From the NCBI RefSeq assembly GCF_006783905.1, contig NZ_VFPE01000005.1, positions 215,292 through 279,291 on the forward strand: 64,000 nt of DNA. The letters run 5' to 3'. The translations under genes were made by a program, and so were the position numbers. The notes below the pieces were generated by a model. That model saw only the letters and a program-made list of their open reading frames with translations. It did not search any database and was not told the origin of the DNA. The stretch is from Microbacterium kyungheense. Lineage in GTDB: Bacteria > Actinomycetota > Actinomycetes > Actinomycetales > Microbacteriaceae. Of the stretch, positions 18,599 through 29,201 are shown piece after piece (positions within the stretch are counted from its first letter, which is position 1; each line of letters starts with the position of its first letter).

Positions 18599-19861
18599 TC
18601 ACCCGGTCGCGGGCTTCAGCGCGGCCAGCCGGGCCGAGCCGGGCGCGAGGCGTTCGGCGACGGCGACCGCCGAGAGGATCGCGCTCTCGTGCGAGTCGGC
18701 GTCGGCGGTGTAGAGGCCGGCGAGCGACACGCCGTGCGCTCCCTGCAGCGGACGCAGCCGCCGCTGCGCGTCGAAGTACGTCGTGTCGATCAGCCCGTGC
18801 CGATACGCGGCGGTCGCGTACAGCGGCTGCGGCAGCTCGTCGTCATAGGTCACCCAGCTCTTGAACACGGGGATGCCGCGCGCCGGATTCCAGATCGACA
18901 GCTGGCTGTGCGCCCCGTCGGTCCGCACGTTCACAACCGACCACGCCGCCCGGTCGCGCGGCATGAGCCGCGGGTCGCCGTGGATGGCGATCGTCGTGTC
19001 GAAGTAGCCGAAGCGGGCGAGCTGCGTCCGCATGTCGGCGGTCTCGGGCACCCCCGCGAGCAGGAGGTGCGCCGTGCTCGCGTCGCACGCGAGCACGACG
19101 TGGTCGAAGGGATGCCGCACGCCGGCCGACGTGACGGCCAGCGAGCCGTCGACGTCCCGCGTGACGGCTTCGACGGGCATGCCCGCGTGGAGGCTCGCCC
19201 GCTGCAGCGACGCGACCAGCGCGTCGACGTAGACGCGCAGTCCGCCGGGGATCTCGCTCTGCGCCGGCGGGGTGATGCCCTTCGGCAGGTTGGCGCCCAG
19301 GTAGTAGAGCGCGTTGTAGGCCGCGAACCCGCGGAACTCCTCCAGGTCGACGCACCAGAACGCGAGCAGCAGGGGGAAGAGGAACCGGTCGACGAACCCC
19401 TTCGGCAGACGGCGCCGCTGCACGTACTCCGAGATCGTCATCGTGGTGTCGTGCTCCGCGAGGAAGGCGGGGATCCCCGACAGGAAGGACCGGAAGCGCA
19501 GCAGGTCGACGATCGCGCGCGGCGTGAGCGAGGCCCACACCGGCCGCCACCCGCGCAGCGGCGGCATCGCGACGGGCCGCGTGCCGTCGTTGCGCGCGAC
19601 CGTGAGCGTGGCGGGGTACTCGGTCCGCGGCACCTCCAGCGCATCGAGCAGCCGGTTGAACGTCGCGTATGCGGTGCTGCGCGCGAAGAACTGGAAGCCG
19701 GCGTCGATGCTCAGCGCCTGCCCGTCCACCTCGACGTCGATGGTGTGCGTGTGCCCGCCGAAGCGATCGTCCTTCTCGAACACCGTCACGTCGTGATCCT
19801 GCTCCAGCAGCCACGCCGTGGCGAGGCCGGCCGCCCCTCCCCCGATGATCCCGATGCGCAC
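18599..19861 (-). CDS. FAD/NAD(P)-binding oxidoreductase, amine oxidase-like
   Basis: A 420-aa flavoprotein beginning 'RIGIIGGGAAGLATAWLLEQ', the GxGxxG dinucleotide fold, followed by the second FAD contact 'VFEKDDRFGGHTHT' and 'SIDAGFQFFARST'. The C-terminal 'GVSLAGLYTADADSHESAIL' is the FAD-closing motif of this COG2907-like family, often found next to DUF1365 and cyclopropane fatty acid synthase genes for lipid modification; neither is present here. GTG 19861 is chosen because it directly precedes the Rossmann motif. Reaction unknown. Confidence 0.8.
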   Translation of the reverse strand: MRIGIIGGGAAGLATAWLLEQDHDVTVFEKDDRFGGHTHTIDVEVDGQALSIDAGFQFFARSTAYATFNRLLDALEVPRTEYPATLTVARNDGTRPVAMPPLRGWRPVWASLTPRAIVDLLRFRSFLSGIPAFLAEHDTTMTISEYVQRRRLPKGFVDRFLFPLLLAFWCVDLEEFRGFAAYNALYYLGANLPKGITPPAQSEIPGGLRVYVDALVASLQRASLHAGMPVEAVTRDVDGSLAVTSAGVRHPFDHVVLACDASTAHLLLAGVPETADMRTQLARFGYFDTTIAIHGDPRLMPRDRAAWSVVNVRTDGAHSQLSIWNPARGIPVFKSWVTYDDELPQPLYATAAYRHGLIDTTYFDAQRRLRPLQGAHGVSLAGLYTADADSHESAILSAVAVAERLAPGSARLAALKPATG

Positions 19862-19974
19862 TCCCGCACCGTACCGTCCGCACCCGCGCCGGAGCCGGCG
19901 CGGCGCGGGGGCTATCGCGCGCGTGCGGGTCGTCGCTACCCTGACCTCATCCGGGGGGCGACGGGAGCGAACGC

Positions 19975-21597
19975 ATGGACGGGCGTGATCAGGGGTTTCA
20001 GGACGACGACCGCACGCGACGCCGCAAGGGCGAGCCCGAGCAGGTCCCGGTAGGTCCCCCCGACGGAGCGCGCGCGGCCGCCGACGCGACACGGACCGGC
20101 ACGGTGGCCTCGGCGAGCGGAACAGATGCCGCCGGAACGACGGCTCCGGACGACGGGTCGGACCACGACACCCGCTTCTTCGGCCAGCCCTGGGCGCTCG
20201 CGCACATCTTCGGCGTCGAGATGTGGGAGCGGTTCAGCTTCTACGGCATGCAGGGCATCCTGCTCATCTACATGTACTACACGGTCGCCGAGGGCGGCCT
20301 CGGCATCGAGAAGGCCACCGCCACCGGCATCGTCGGAGCGTACGGCGGCACCGTCTATCTGTCGACGATCCTCGGCGCGTGGGTGGCCGACCGCCTCCTC
20401 GGCTCGGAGCGCGTGCTGTTCTTCAGCGCGTGGGTCATCATGGCGGGGCACATCGCGCTGGCGCTGCTGCCGAACGTCTGGGGCCTCGGCGTCGGACTGA
20501 TCCTGGTGGCGGTCGGCTCGGGCGGGCTCAAGGCCAACGCGACGGCGGTGGTGGGCACGCTGTACTCGCCGAAGGACGCCCGCCGCGACGCCGGCTTCTC
20601 GCTGTTCTATCTCGGCATCAACCTCGGCGCGTTCCTCGGTCCGATCGTGACCGGCGCACTGCAGAGCAGCCTCGGCTTCCACTGGGGCTTCGGCGCAGCG
20701 GCGGTCGGCATGGCGCTCGGACTGATCCAGTACTCGTTCGGCCGCAAGCAGCTGCCCGCGGCGTCCCGCGTCGTCGCCAACCCGCTCCCCGCGAACCGTC
20801 GCGGTCTCATGATCGGCATCGCCGCCGCGGGGATCGTCGTCCTGGTGCTGCTGGTCCTCACGGGTGTCATCCGCGCCGACAACCTCGCGGGCGTCGTGAT
20901 CCTCGTCACCCTGGCCGCCGCGATCGCCTACTTCGCGGTCATCATCGGGTCGCGCCAGATCAGCGGCGACGCGCGTTCGCGGGTCATCGGCTTCATCCCG
21001 CTGTTCATCGTCAACGTGGGCTTCTGGTCGCTGTACCAGCAGCAGTTCACGGTGCTGACGATCTACTCCGACGAGCGCCTGAACCGCATGATCTTCGGCT
21101 GGGAGATGCCGATCCCGTGGGTCAACTCGATCAACCCCGTCTTCGTGATCATCCTGTCGGGCGTGTTCGCCGTCATCTGGACCAAGCTCGGGGATCGCGC
21201 CCCGTCCGCGCCGGTGAAGTTCTCGCTCGGCGCGATGATCATGGGCGTCGCGTTCCTGCTGTTCCTGCCGTGGGCGAACGGCGCGCCGAACTCGACGCCG
21301 CTGCTGGCGATCGTGCTGATCCTCTTCGTGTTCACGGTGGCCGAGCTGTTCATCTCGCCCCCGGGGCTGTCGGTGACGACCAAGCTCGCCCCCGAGCGCT
21401 TCCACACGCAGATGGTGGCGCTGTACTTCCTGTCGATCGCGCTCGGCACCGCGATCGCCGGCTGGCTCGCGCAGTTCTACAACCCCAAGGACGAGGTCCC
21501 GTACTTCACGATCCTCGGCGGCATCGCGATCGTCCTCGGCCTCGCGCTCCTCGCGTCGGTCAAGCCGGTGCTCAAGCTCATGCGCGGCGTGCGCTGA
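19975..21597 (+). CDS. POT/PTR family proton-coupled oligopeptide transporter
   Basis: A 540-aa membrane protein with the family signature 'EMWERFSFYGMQGILLIYMY' (the ExxERFxYY proton-coupling motif in TM1) and 'FYLGINLGAFLGP' (PTR signature 2). About 14 membrane segments follow. It imports di- and tripeptides with protons. The first 65 residues are hydrophilic and unusually long for this family, so a later start is conceivable, but ATG 19975 has GGGAG about seven bases upstream. TACCCT at about 19937 may be its promoter -10. It is separated by a strong palindromic terminator from the convergent WXG100-like gene. Confidence 0.9.
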   Translation: MDGRDQGFQDDDRTRRRKGEPEQVPVGPPDGARAAADATRTGTVASASGTDAAGTTAPDDGSDHDTRFFGQPWALAHIFGVEMWERFSFYGMQGILLIYMYYTVAEGGLGIEKATATGIVGAYGGTVYLSTILGAWVADRLLGSERVLFFSAWVIMAGHIALALLPNVWGLGVGLILVAVGSGGLKANATAVVGTLYSPKDARRDAGFSLFYLGINLGAFLGPIVTGALQSSLGFHWGFGAAAVGMALGLIQYSFGRKQLPAASRVVANPLPANRRGLMIGIAAAGIVVLVLLVLTGVIRADNLAGVVILVTLAAAIAYFAVIIGSRQISGDARSRVIGFIPLFIVNVGFWSLYQQQFTVLTIYSDERLNRMIFGWEMPIPWVNSINPVFVIILSGVFAVIWTKLGDRAPSAPVKFSLGAMIMGVAFLLFLPWANGAPNSTPLLAIVLILFVFTVAELFISPPGLSVTTKLAPERFHTQMVALYFLSIALGTAIAGWLAQFYNPKDEVPYFTILGGIAIVLGLALLASVKPVLKLMRGVR

Positions 21598-21603
21598 GGA
21601 TCA

Positions 21604-21629
21604 GTGGATGCCGCGGCCGCGGCATCCAC
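21604..21629. terminator. Bidirectional palindromic terminator
   Basis: A perfect 26-bp palindrome with arms GTGGATGCCGCGG and CCGCGGCATCCAC lies between the stops of two convergent genes. Built from the GGATGCC/GGCATCC word that recurs in this window's hairpins. Confidence 0.7.
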
Positions 21630-21642
21630 GAACACTCTCCCG

Positions 21643-23358
21643 TCAGGGGAGCATGTGGATGTTGCTGATGCCGCTGATGGCGTCGCGGCCCGAGATCGGG
21701 CTGCCGGCGAGGTAGGCGGCGAGGCTGAAGCCGGTCCACTCGCCGCTGATGGGCGGCCGCAGGTCCATCGGCACGTCGAGGGGGTCGGCCGCGTTGAGCT
21801 TGGCGGCGTACTGATCCATCTGGGCCTGCGTGAACGTCAGCGTGACGTCGTCGCCGGCGCCGACCGTTCCCGGAACGATGCTCTGCGGGTAGAACTTGCT
21901 GCTGTTGAGCATCTGGGCGCCGATGTCGTCGGGCTTGACGTCGTACGAGTAGGTCCGCGCCGACATGTCCTCGGTGCCCGACGCGTCGATCGACTGCGAC
22001 ATCTGGAAGTCGCCGCGGTCGCCGTACGTCGCCGTGAGCAGCACGTCGGAGCTGCCGTCCGGGTACGTCGTCATGACCTTCGACCCCGTGTTCTGCCCGA
22101 GCTCCTTCTCGAACCCGCCGAACGGCGTGCTGAGCTCGGCCTTGGTGGCGGAGTCGTAGTCGAGCCGCTCGATCTTCGTGAGCCCCGAGACGCCGGTCGC
22201 GGCATCCTTCGGGATCTCGCCCGTGACGAGGTAGTGGTTGTAGGCCGCCTGCCCCTCGGGCGTGGAGAGGTCGAAGTCGGCGGTCTGCAGGGACTGGCCC
22301 GACAGCGAGGTGGTGTTGCTGACCATCGCCTTGATGCCCTCGACGTCGACGCCGAGACCCGCGGTGTTCGCGATGGCGTCGGTCGGACCGGACGTCACGC
22401 GCACGGTGTTCTCGTCGACGCGCTCGACGAGGCTGCTGACGCCGCTGGAGTCCTTGACCGAGGACTCCAGGGCGATGTGGTGGTACGCGGCATTCAGCTC
22501 GGTCTTCGTGTAGTCGCCGCCGTCCATCTTGACCGAGCCGCCCACCGGGATGCTGTTCGGGTCGAACGGGTTGATCGATCCCGGGTCGACGTCCCCCGCG
22601 GCGTCGGGCACCTTGACCTGGTACTCCGCGGTGACGCCGGTGCTGTAGCCGCCGCTGACCCCGGTGCCGCCCTTCTCGATGCCGCCTTCGACGCCGATGG
22701 AGACGTCGGACTTCGAGGTGTAGGTCGTGAACCCGTCCTCGGACTTCTGACCGGTCGTGTACTCGGCGCCGCCCGTGACGCCGAAGGTCACCTTGGAGCC
22801 CTTCGGCCCGTTGACCCACTCCGACAGCGAGCCGTCGCCGGAATACGTGGTCTCGCCGCTGTCCGGGTCGTACGAGACGCCGCCGCCGACCTTCGCGTCG
22901 GTGCCGTGGGTCGCCGGCGAGCCGACGGTGCCGTTGTCGGCCGAGGTCTCGTGCGATCCCTTGGCGTTCGCGCTGAGACCCGACTCGTCCGGGGCCGTCT
23001 CGCCGTCGGGAGCGGCCGAGGCGCCCGCTCCCCCGCTGGAGCCTCCCGGGCCTCCGGATGCTCCGCCGCCAGCGCCGCCCGCACCGCCGCCGTTCACGGC
23101 GCTCGTGGCCTGCTGGTCTTCGGCGTTCGCCTTCACGCGGTCCGAAGCGCGACGCAGCGTCGTGGCGGCGTTGGTGAGGATGGGCGAGAGCTCGCTCGAC
23201 CACTGCCCGCGCAGCTTGTCTCCGTCCGGGCCCGTCCAGCGGGCGCCCGTGACCGTCGACTGCAGTGCCCGCCGCGCGTCCTCGAGCGAATCCGCTCCGG
23301 CGGCCAGCTGCCGGGCGAACGCGCGCAGCTCATCGACATCGGCACCGTAGAACGCCAT
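21643..23358 (-). CDS. WXG100-like protein with Gly-rich linker and large C-terminal domain
   Basis: Residues 1-90 ('MAFYGADVDELRAFARQLAA') form a predicted helical hairpin with the WxG turn in 'ARWTGPDGDKLR', as in ESX/type VII substrates. A Gly/Ala/Ser linker ('GGGAGGAGGGASGGPGG') covers about 92-125. The remaining 440 residues are Gly/Asp/Thr-rich and beta-prone, with repeats like 'VGGGVSYDPDSGETTYSGDG' and 'DVSIGVEGGIEKGGTGVSGG', then a mixed region rich in 'NTAGLGVDVEGIKAM'. There is no signal peptide. The ATG is preceded by GGGAG. No ESX secretion gene or obvious immunity gene lies nearby, so the secretion machinery must be elsewhere. A toxin or surface role is possible; no catalytic motif is recognised. 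Confidence 0.75.
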   Translation of the reverse strand: MAFYGADVDELRAFARQLAAGADSLEDARRALQSTVTGARWTGPDGDKLRGQWSSELSPILTNAATTLRRASDRVKANAEDQQATSAVNGGGAGGAGGGASGGPGGSSGGAGASAAPDGETAPDESGLSANAKGSHETSADNGTVGSPATHGTDAKVGGGVSYDPDSGETTYSGDGSLSEWVNGPKGSKVTFGVTGGAEYTTGQKSEDGFTTYTSKSDVSIGVEGGIEKGGTGVSGGYSTGVTAEYQVKVPDAAGDVDPGSINPFDPNSIPVGGSVKMDGGDYTKTELNAAYHHIALESSVKDSSGVSSLVERVDENTVRVTSGPTDAIANTAGLGVDVEGIKAMVSNTTSLSGQSLQTADFDLSTPEGQAAYNHYLVTGEIPKDAATGVSGLTKIERLDYDSATKAELSTPFGGFEKELGQNTGSKVMTTYPDGSSDVLLTATYGDRGDFQMSQSIDASGTEDMSARTYSYDVKPDDIGAQMLNSSKFYPQSIVPGTVGAGDDVTLTFTQAQMDQYAAKLNAADPLDVPMDLRPPISGEWTGFSLAAYLAGSPISGRDAISGISNIHMLP

Positions 23359-23460
23359 GGACTCCCTCTCACCGGCACGTTTCGTGCATCCGGAGCGTAA
23401 CAGCGCGCGGGATCGACACCCCATGGGGCGGATTCCCCATCGGACGCCGGAACCGGCGCC

Positions 23461-24669
23461 TCACGCGCGGCGCGAGGAGAGGACCGCACCGACCGCGGCG
23501 AGCACCGCCGCCAGCAGCACCGCGGCTCCCGAGACGGCCGGGTTCGCGCTCGGCCCGAACGCGGCGCTCAGCTGGCCGCCCGCCCACGAGCCCACAGCGA
23601 TCCCCACGTTGAACAGGACGATGATCGCGGCGCTGGCGAGGTCGCGCAGGCGATCGGAGGCCCCCCGCATCAGCGCCGTCTGGATGAGCGGGAAGACGGC
23701 GCCCGTCGCCGCACCCCACACTGCCAGGCCCGCGATCACGATCGCCGGCTGCCCCGGGAACACGGCCAGCGCCGCGAACGCCAGCGCGAACAGGACGAGC
23801 GTGGCCGGGAGCGCGGAGCGCGGGAACCGGTCGGCGAGCGCGCCGGCCACCGCGACCCCCGCCATGCCCGCAGCACCGAACACGAACAGCAGCACGCTCG
23901 CCCACGCGTCGGGCACGCCGGCGGACTCGGCCAGGTACGGACGGATGTAGACGAAGGAGAGGAATTGCGCGAGCCCGATCAGCAAACCCGAGAGCCCGAA
24001 GGCCAGCAGAGCCGGAATCGAGCGATCGTGCCGCAGCGGCTCGCGGGCGTCCCGGGCGACGGGCACCACGATCGAGCGCGGCAGCCGCCGGAGCACGATG
24101 GCGGCGAGCAGCATCATCCCGACGCCCATCACTGCGAACGAGACGCGCCAGTTCGTGAGCTGGGCGAGCGCGGTCGCCGCCGGCAGGCCCAGCACGGTGG
24201 CCGCCGTGCCGCCACCGGTCACGAGCGCGAGGCCCCGGCCGAGCTGTGATCCGGTCAGCAGCGAGGACGCGTAGACGATGACGATCGCCCAGAACACGCC
24301 GTGCGCGATCGCGGCGATCACGCGCGTGCCGAACGCGAACTCGTAGCTCGGCGCGAACGCCGTGGCCACGTTGGCCACGGCGAACACGGCGAGAGAGGCC
24401 GCCACCACGATGCGCCGGTCGATGCGCCGCGTCGCACGGGTGAGCGGCAGGCTCGTGGCGATCACGACGATCGCCCACACCGAGACCAGCATGCCGATCC
24501 GCAGGGGGTCTACGCCCAGTTCCGCCGCCATCTCGGGCATGAGCCCGGCGGGGAGCGACTCGGCCGTCACCGTCACGAACACTCCGAGCGAGAGGAGCAG
24601 CAGCGCACCGAGCGGGAGGCGGGCACGGACGGGTGAGGGGACGGTCACCGGGGTCGTGGACGTGGTCAT
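23461..24669 (-). CDS. MFS transporter, DHA1/AraJ-Cmx type efflux pump
   Basis: A 402-aa protein with 12 hydrophobic segments, beginning with a hydrophilic 'MTTSTTPVTVPSPVRARLP'. TM1-TM2 read 'LLLLSLGVFVTVTAESLPAG' and 'GMLVSVWAIVVIATSLPLT', typical of sugar-efflux and chloramphenicol-export (Cmx/AraJ) MFS proteins. It faces away from the MerR gene and shares the operator between them. The ATG lies exactly six bases after TAGCCT, with TTGACA 20 bp further upstream: an overlong MerR-type promoter giving a leaderless mRNA. Thus the pump is probably induced by the MerR regulator's ligand. Confidence 0.88.
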   Translation of the reverse strand: MTTSTTPVTVPSPVRARLPLGALLLLSLGVFVTVTAESLPAGLMPEMAAELGVDPLRIGMLVSVWAIVVIATSLPLTRATRRIDRRIVVAASLAVFAVANVATAFAPSYEFAFGTRVIAAIAHGVFWAIVIVYASSLLTGSQLGRGLALVTGGGTAATVLGLPAATALAQLTNWRVSFAVMGVGMMLLAAIVLRRLPRSIVVPVARDAREPLRHDRSIPALLAFGLSGLLIGLAQFLSFVYIRPYLAESAGVPDAWASVLLFVFGAAGMAGVAVAGALADRFPRSALPATLVLFALAFAALAVFPGQPAIVIAGLAVWGAATGAVFPLIQTALMRGASDRLRDLASAAIIVLFNVGIAVGSWAGGQLSAAFGPSANPAVSGAAVLLAAVLAAVGAVLSSRRA

Positions 24670-24675
24670 GCAGCG

Positions 24676-24708
24676 AGGCTAAACTTTGACACTGATGTCA
24701 ATGTCAAG
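24676..24708 (-). promoter_or_regulatory. MerR-type promoter/operator of the MFS gene
   Basis: On the minus strand TTGACA (24702-24707) and TAGCCT (24676-24681) are 20 bp apart, longer than the usual 17 and characteristic of MerR-controlled promoters. The spacer holds an inverted repeat, TTTGACA (24685-24691) against TGTCAAG (24702-24708), with inner TGATGTCA. The predicted transcription start coincides with the MFS ATG (24669). Confidence 0.7.
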
Positions 24709-24747
24709 CTTTCGGGCGAAACGGGACGACACACGAGCGGAGACGGC

Positions 24748-25134
24748 ATGAAGATCGGCGAACTGTCGGAGCGCACCGGGATTCCGACACGCATGCTGCG
24801 GTACTACGAGGACCAGGGCCTGCTCACCTCCGAGCGCTCCGCCAACGGCTACCGCGCCTACGCCGAGGCCGACGTCGAGCGTGCGACACGCGCCCGGGGG
24901 CTCGTCCAGTCGGGGCTCACGACGCGACTGGCGAAGGTGGTGCTCGACGTGGAGCTCTCGTGCGCCGACGGCACACCCCCGCCATGCTCGCGCGAACTCG
25001 GCGAGATGCTCACCGCGGAACTCGCCGCACTCGACGAGCGGCTGGCGTGCCTCACCCGCAGTCGCGACTCCGTGGCCCGGTTCCTGGCCCTCGCCCGCAA
25101 CGACGATCTCATGGCGGCCGCACCTCCGGCGTGA
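24748..25134 (+). CDS. MerR family transcriptional regulator
   Basis: A 128-aa regulator opening with the winged helix 'MKIGELSERTGIPTRMLRYY', wing 'GLLTSERSANGYRAYAEADV', then a dimerisation coiled coil (about 85-118, 'LTAELAALDERLACLTRSRD'). Cysteines at 'LSCADGTPPPCSREL' and 'RLACLTR' might bind metal or sense thiols, but the canonical MerR/CueR ligand sets are absent. GGAG precedes the ATG. It is divergent from the MFS pump and should twist the overlong promoter to activate it on ligand binding. Confidence 0.88.
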   Translation: MKIGELSERTGIPTRMLRYYEDQGLLTSERSANGYRAYAEADVERATRARGLVQSGLTTRLAKVVLDVELSCADGTPPPCSRELGEMLTAELAALDERLACLTRSRDSVARFLALARNDDLMAAAPPA

Positions 25135-25179
25135 CGGCATCCGTCTCTGCTTCGCGCCACGACAGGGCAGAATCGAACA

Positions 25180-26049
<870 letters not shown>

Positions 26050-26097
26050 CGGGTCAGCCGCCGCGGGGCCCGGCAGGCAGCGGGGTGAGGGCCGAGC

Positions 26098-27270
<1,173 letters not shown>

Positions 27271-27285
27271 CACATTCGCCTCCCC

Positions 27286-27308
27286 GGATGCCGGCGGTCG
27301 CGGCATCC
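27286..27308 (-). terminator. Weak hairpin after the lacI-type gene
   Basis: GGATGCCG (27286-27293) and CGGCATCC (27301-27308) pair around a 7-nt loop, between the LacI gene stop and the thiolase start. The stem is short and has no T-run, so it may only attenuate. Confidence 0.4.
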
Positions 27309-27318
27309 CTTCCGCCCG

Positions 27319-28326
27319 TCAGCCCGCGTGGTCCGCGAGTCCGCACCCGCACGACTGCAGCCGGCGCAGCGACGGCTCCAGGACGAGGTGGACGGGGACC
27401 GAAGCGTCGGCGCGAGCCACCAGGATCTCGACGGCCTCGGCCGCGAGACGGTGCACGTCCTGCACGACCGAGGTCAGCGGCGGAACCGTGTAGCGCCCCG
27501 CCTCGGAGCCGTCGAGCGACACCACCGCGACGTCGTCCGGCACGTCCGCCCCGGCTTCGCGCAACGCGCTCAGGGCGCCGATGGCCTGGGCGTCGCTGGC
27601 GGTGAACAGGCCGTCGAAGTCGACCCCCGACGCGGCGATCGCGGACTGCACCGCACGGTAGCCCGCCTCACGCGAGAAGGCGCTGCGCCAGATGCGGGCG
27701 TCGCTGTCGTCGCCGGTCGTCTCGCGCCACCCCTGGTCGCGCTCGCGCACGGGCTCGAGCTCAGCGGGACCCGAGAGGAACCGCAGCCGGGTGCGGCCGT
27801 GCTCCTGCAGGTGCCGCACACCCAGCGCGGCGGCGGCGCGGTTGTCGGTCACCACGCTCGAGTGCGTCGCCCCGACGGCGGCGCGGTCGAGAAGCACGAG
27901 CGGGATGCCGGCGGCCTCGATCTCGTGCACGTCCGGGGCGGCGGACGCGCTGATCAGCACGACACCGTCGACCTGCCGGTCCAGGAACGAGCGCAGGTAG
28001 CTCTGCTCGCGCTCGACGTCATTGGCGGCGGTGCCGATGATCAGCACGTAGCCGCGCCGCTGCGCCTCATCCTCCATCGCCTGCGCGAGCTCGGCGAAGT
28101 GAGGGTTCAGGTGGTCCGGCATGAGCATCGCGATCGAGTGCGTCCGCGTGCCGCGAAGCGCTTGGGCGATCTTGTTCGGGCGGTAGCCGAGCTCGGCGAT
28201 CGCGGCTTCCACGCGGCGACGCGCGTCCGCCGACACCGGACGAGGTCCCCCGTTGAGCACGTAGCTCACCACCGCCGGCGACACCCCGGCGGCCTGCGCG
28301 ACGTCGGACCGCCGCACCGACGTCAT
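27319..28326 (-). CDS. LacI family transcriptional regulator
   Basis: The 335-aa repressor has an N-terminal helix-turn-helix ('RRSDVAQAAGVSPAVVSYVL'), hinge helix 'NKIAQALRGTRT', and a periplasmic-binding-fold sensor domain (residues 60-330). It is the last gene of the nucleoside/ribose-type operon; its ATG overlaps the ribokinase stop by four bases. Three matching palindromes (TCAAC-ACGA-GTTGA type) lie in front of the operon and the dehydrogenase gene, so it probably represses its own operon. The inducer is inferred to be a pentose or nucleoside-derived compound. Confidence 0.9.
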   Translation of the reverse strand: MTSVRRSDVAQAAGVSPAVVSYVLNGGPRPVSADARRRVEAAIAELGYRPNKIAQALRGTRTHSIAMLMPDHLNPHFAELAQAMEDEAQRRGYVLIIGTAANDVEREQSYLRSFLDRQVDGVVLISASAAPDVHEIEAAGIPLVLLDRAAVGATHSSVVTDNRAAAALGVRHLQEHGRTRLRFLSGPAELEPVRERDQGWRETTGDDSDARIWRSAFSREAGYRAVQSAIAASGVDFDGLFTASDAQAIGALSALREAGADVPDDVAVVSLDGSEAGRYTVPPLTSVVQDVHRLAAEAVEILVARADASVPVHLVLEPSLRRLQSCGCGLADHAG

Positions 28327-29201
28327 CGCGCCTCCGCGGCGCGGGCGCCGGCGAACTGCACGGTCCGCGTCCCGGCAGACACGCCGCTGCCGACGGCCGC
28401 CGCGAGGTCGTCTCCGCGCGTCAGCCGCGCGACCATGGCACCCACGAACGCGTCGCCGGCACCGGTCGTGTCGACGACTTCGACCCGTTGCGCATGCGCC
28501 CGACCGCCCTCTCCGCGCGCGGCCCAGACGGCCCCGCCCGCGCCCAGTGTAATCACAACCGATCGCGCCACCTCGGCGAGCGTCTCCGCGAGATCGGGGC
28601 CCGAGAGCCGGTCGCTGCCGACGCCGAGTGCCAGCGCGGTCTCTTCCGCTTCGAGCTCGTTGACCACGAGGGGGTCGGCGACGGCGATGACGTGACGCGG
28701 CACGTCGATCGCCGGCGCCAGGTTGAGGACGAAGCGCAGCGATGCCGACTCCGCGGCCTCTGCGGCGGCGGTGATCGCCTCGACCGGCGACTCCCCCTGG
28801 GTCAGCACGGTGCGCGCACCGGACTCGACGATCGCCTCACGCACCTCCGCTGCGGTGAGCGCGTCGTTGGCCCCTGAAGAGACGATGATCGAGTTCTGCC
28901 CGTCGTCGTCGATCATGATGACCGCTGTGCCGGTGGTGGCGTCGGGGTCGGCGCGGATGCGGGTGACGTCGACGCCGGCCGCCACGAGCTGCGCGACCAG
29001 CGCCGCCCCGTCGGCGCCGACGACGCCCACCATCGCACACGGCACCCCGGCCTCCCTGACCGCGACGGCTTGGTTGGCCCCCTTGCCGCCCGAGCGCCGC
29101 GTGAGCGAGGACGACAGCACCGTCTCGCCCGCCCACGGCAGCCGCTGCACCCGTAGCCCCAGGTCGTAGTTGACCGACCCCACGACGACGACATCCGTCA
29201 T
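28323..29201 (-). CDS. rbsK: Ribokinase (PfkB family carbohydrate kinase)
   Basis: A 292-aa PfkB-family kinase. N-terminal 'GSVNYDLGLRVQRLPWAGET' and signature 1 'RRSGGKGANQAVAVREAG', and the C-terminal signature 2 'VVDTTGAGDAFVGAMVARL' with the catalytic Asp and the anion hole GAGD, are intact. Ribokinases phosphorylate D-ribose at O5. Its partner nucleoside hydrolase releases ribose from nucleosides, which makes a ribose substrate likely. It overlaps the upstream permease and downstream lacI genes by ATGA junctions, so translation is coupled. Confidence 0.88.
   Translation of the reverse strand: MTDVVVVGSVNYDLGLRVQRLPWAGETVLSSSLTRRSGGKGANQAVAVREAGVPCAMVGVVGADGAALVAQLVAAGVDVTRIRADPDATTGTAVIMIDDDGQNSIIVSSGANDALTAAEVREAIVESGARTVLTQGESPVEAITAAAEAAESASLRFVLNLAPAIDVPRHVIAVADPLVVNELEAEETALALGVGSDRLSGPDLAETLAEVARSVVITLGAGGAVWAARGEGGRAHAQRVEVVDTTGAGDAFVGAMVARLTRGDDLAAAVGSGVSAGTRTVQFAGARAAEAR

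Noticed and set aside
21643..23358. Complete type VII secretion locus around the WXG100-like gene
   Set aside because: No EccB/C/D/E, mycosin or second WXG gene is present; neighbours are a peptide transporter and an MFS pump.
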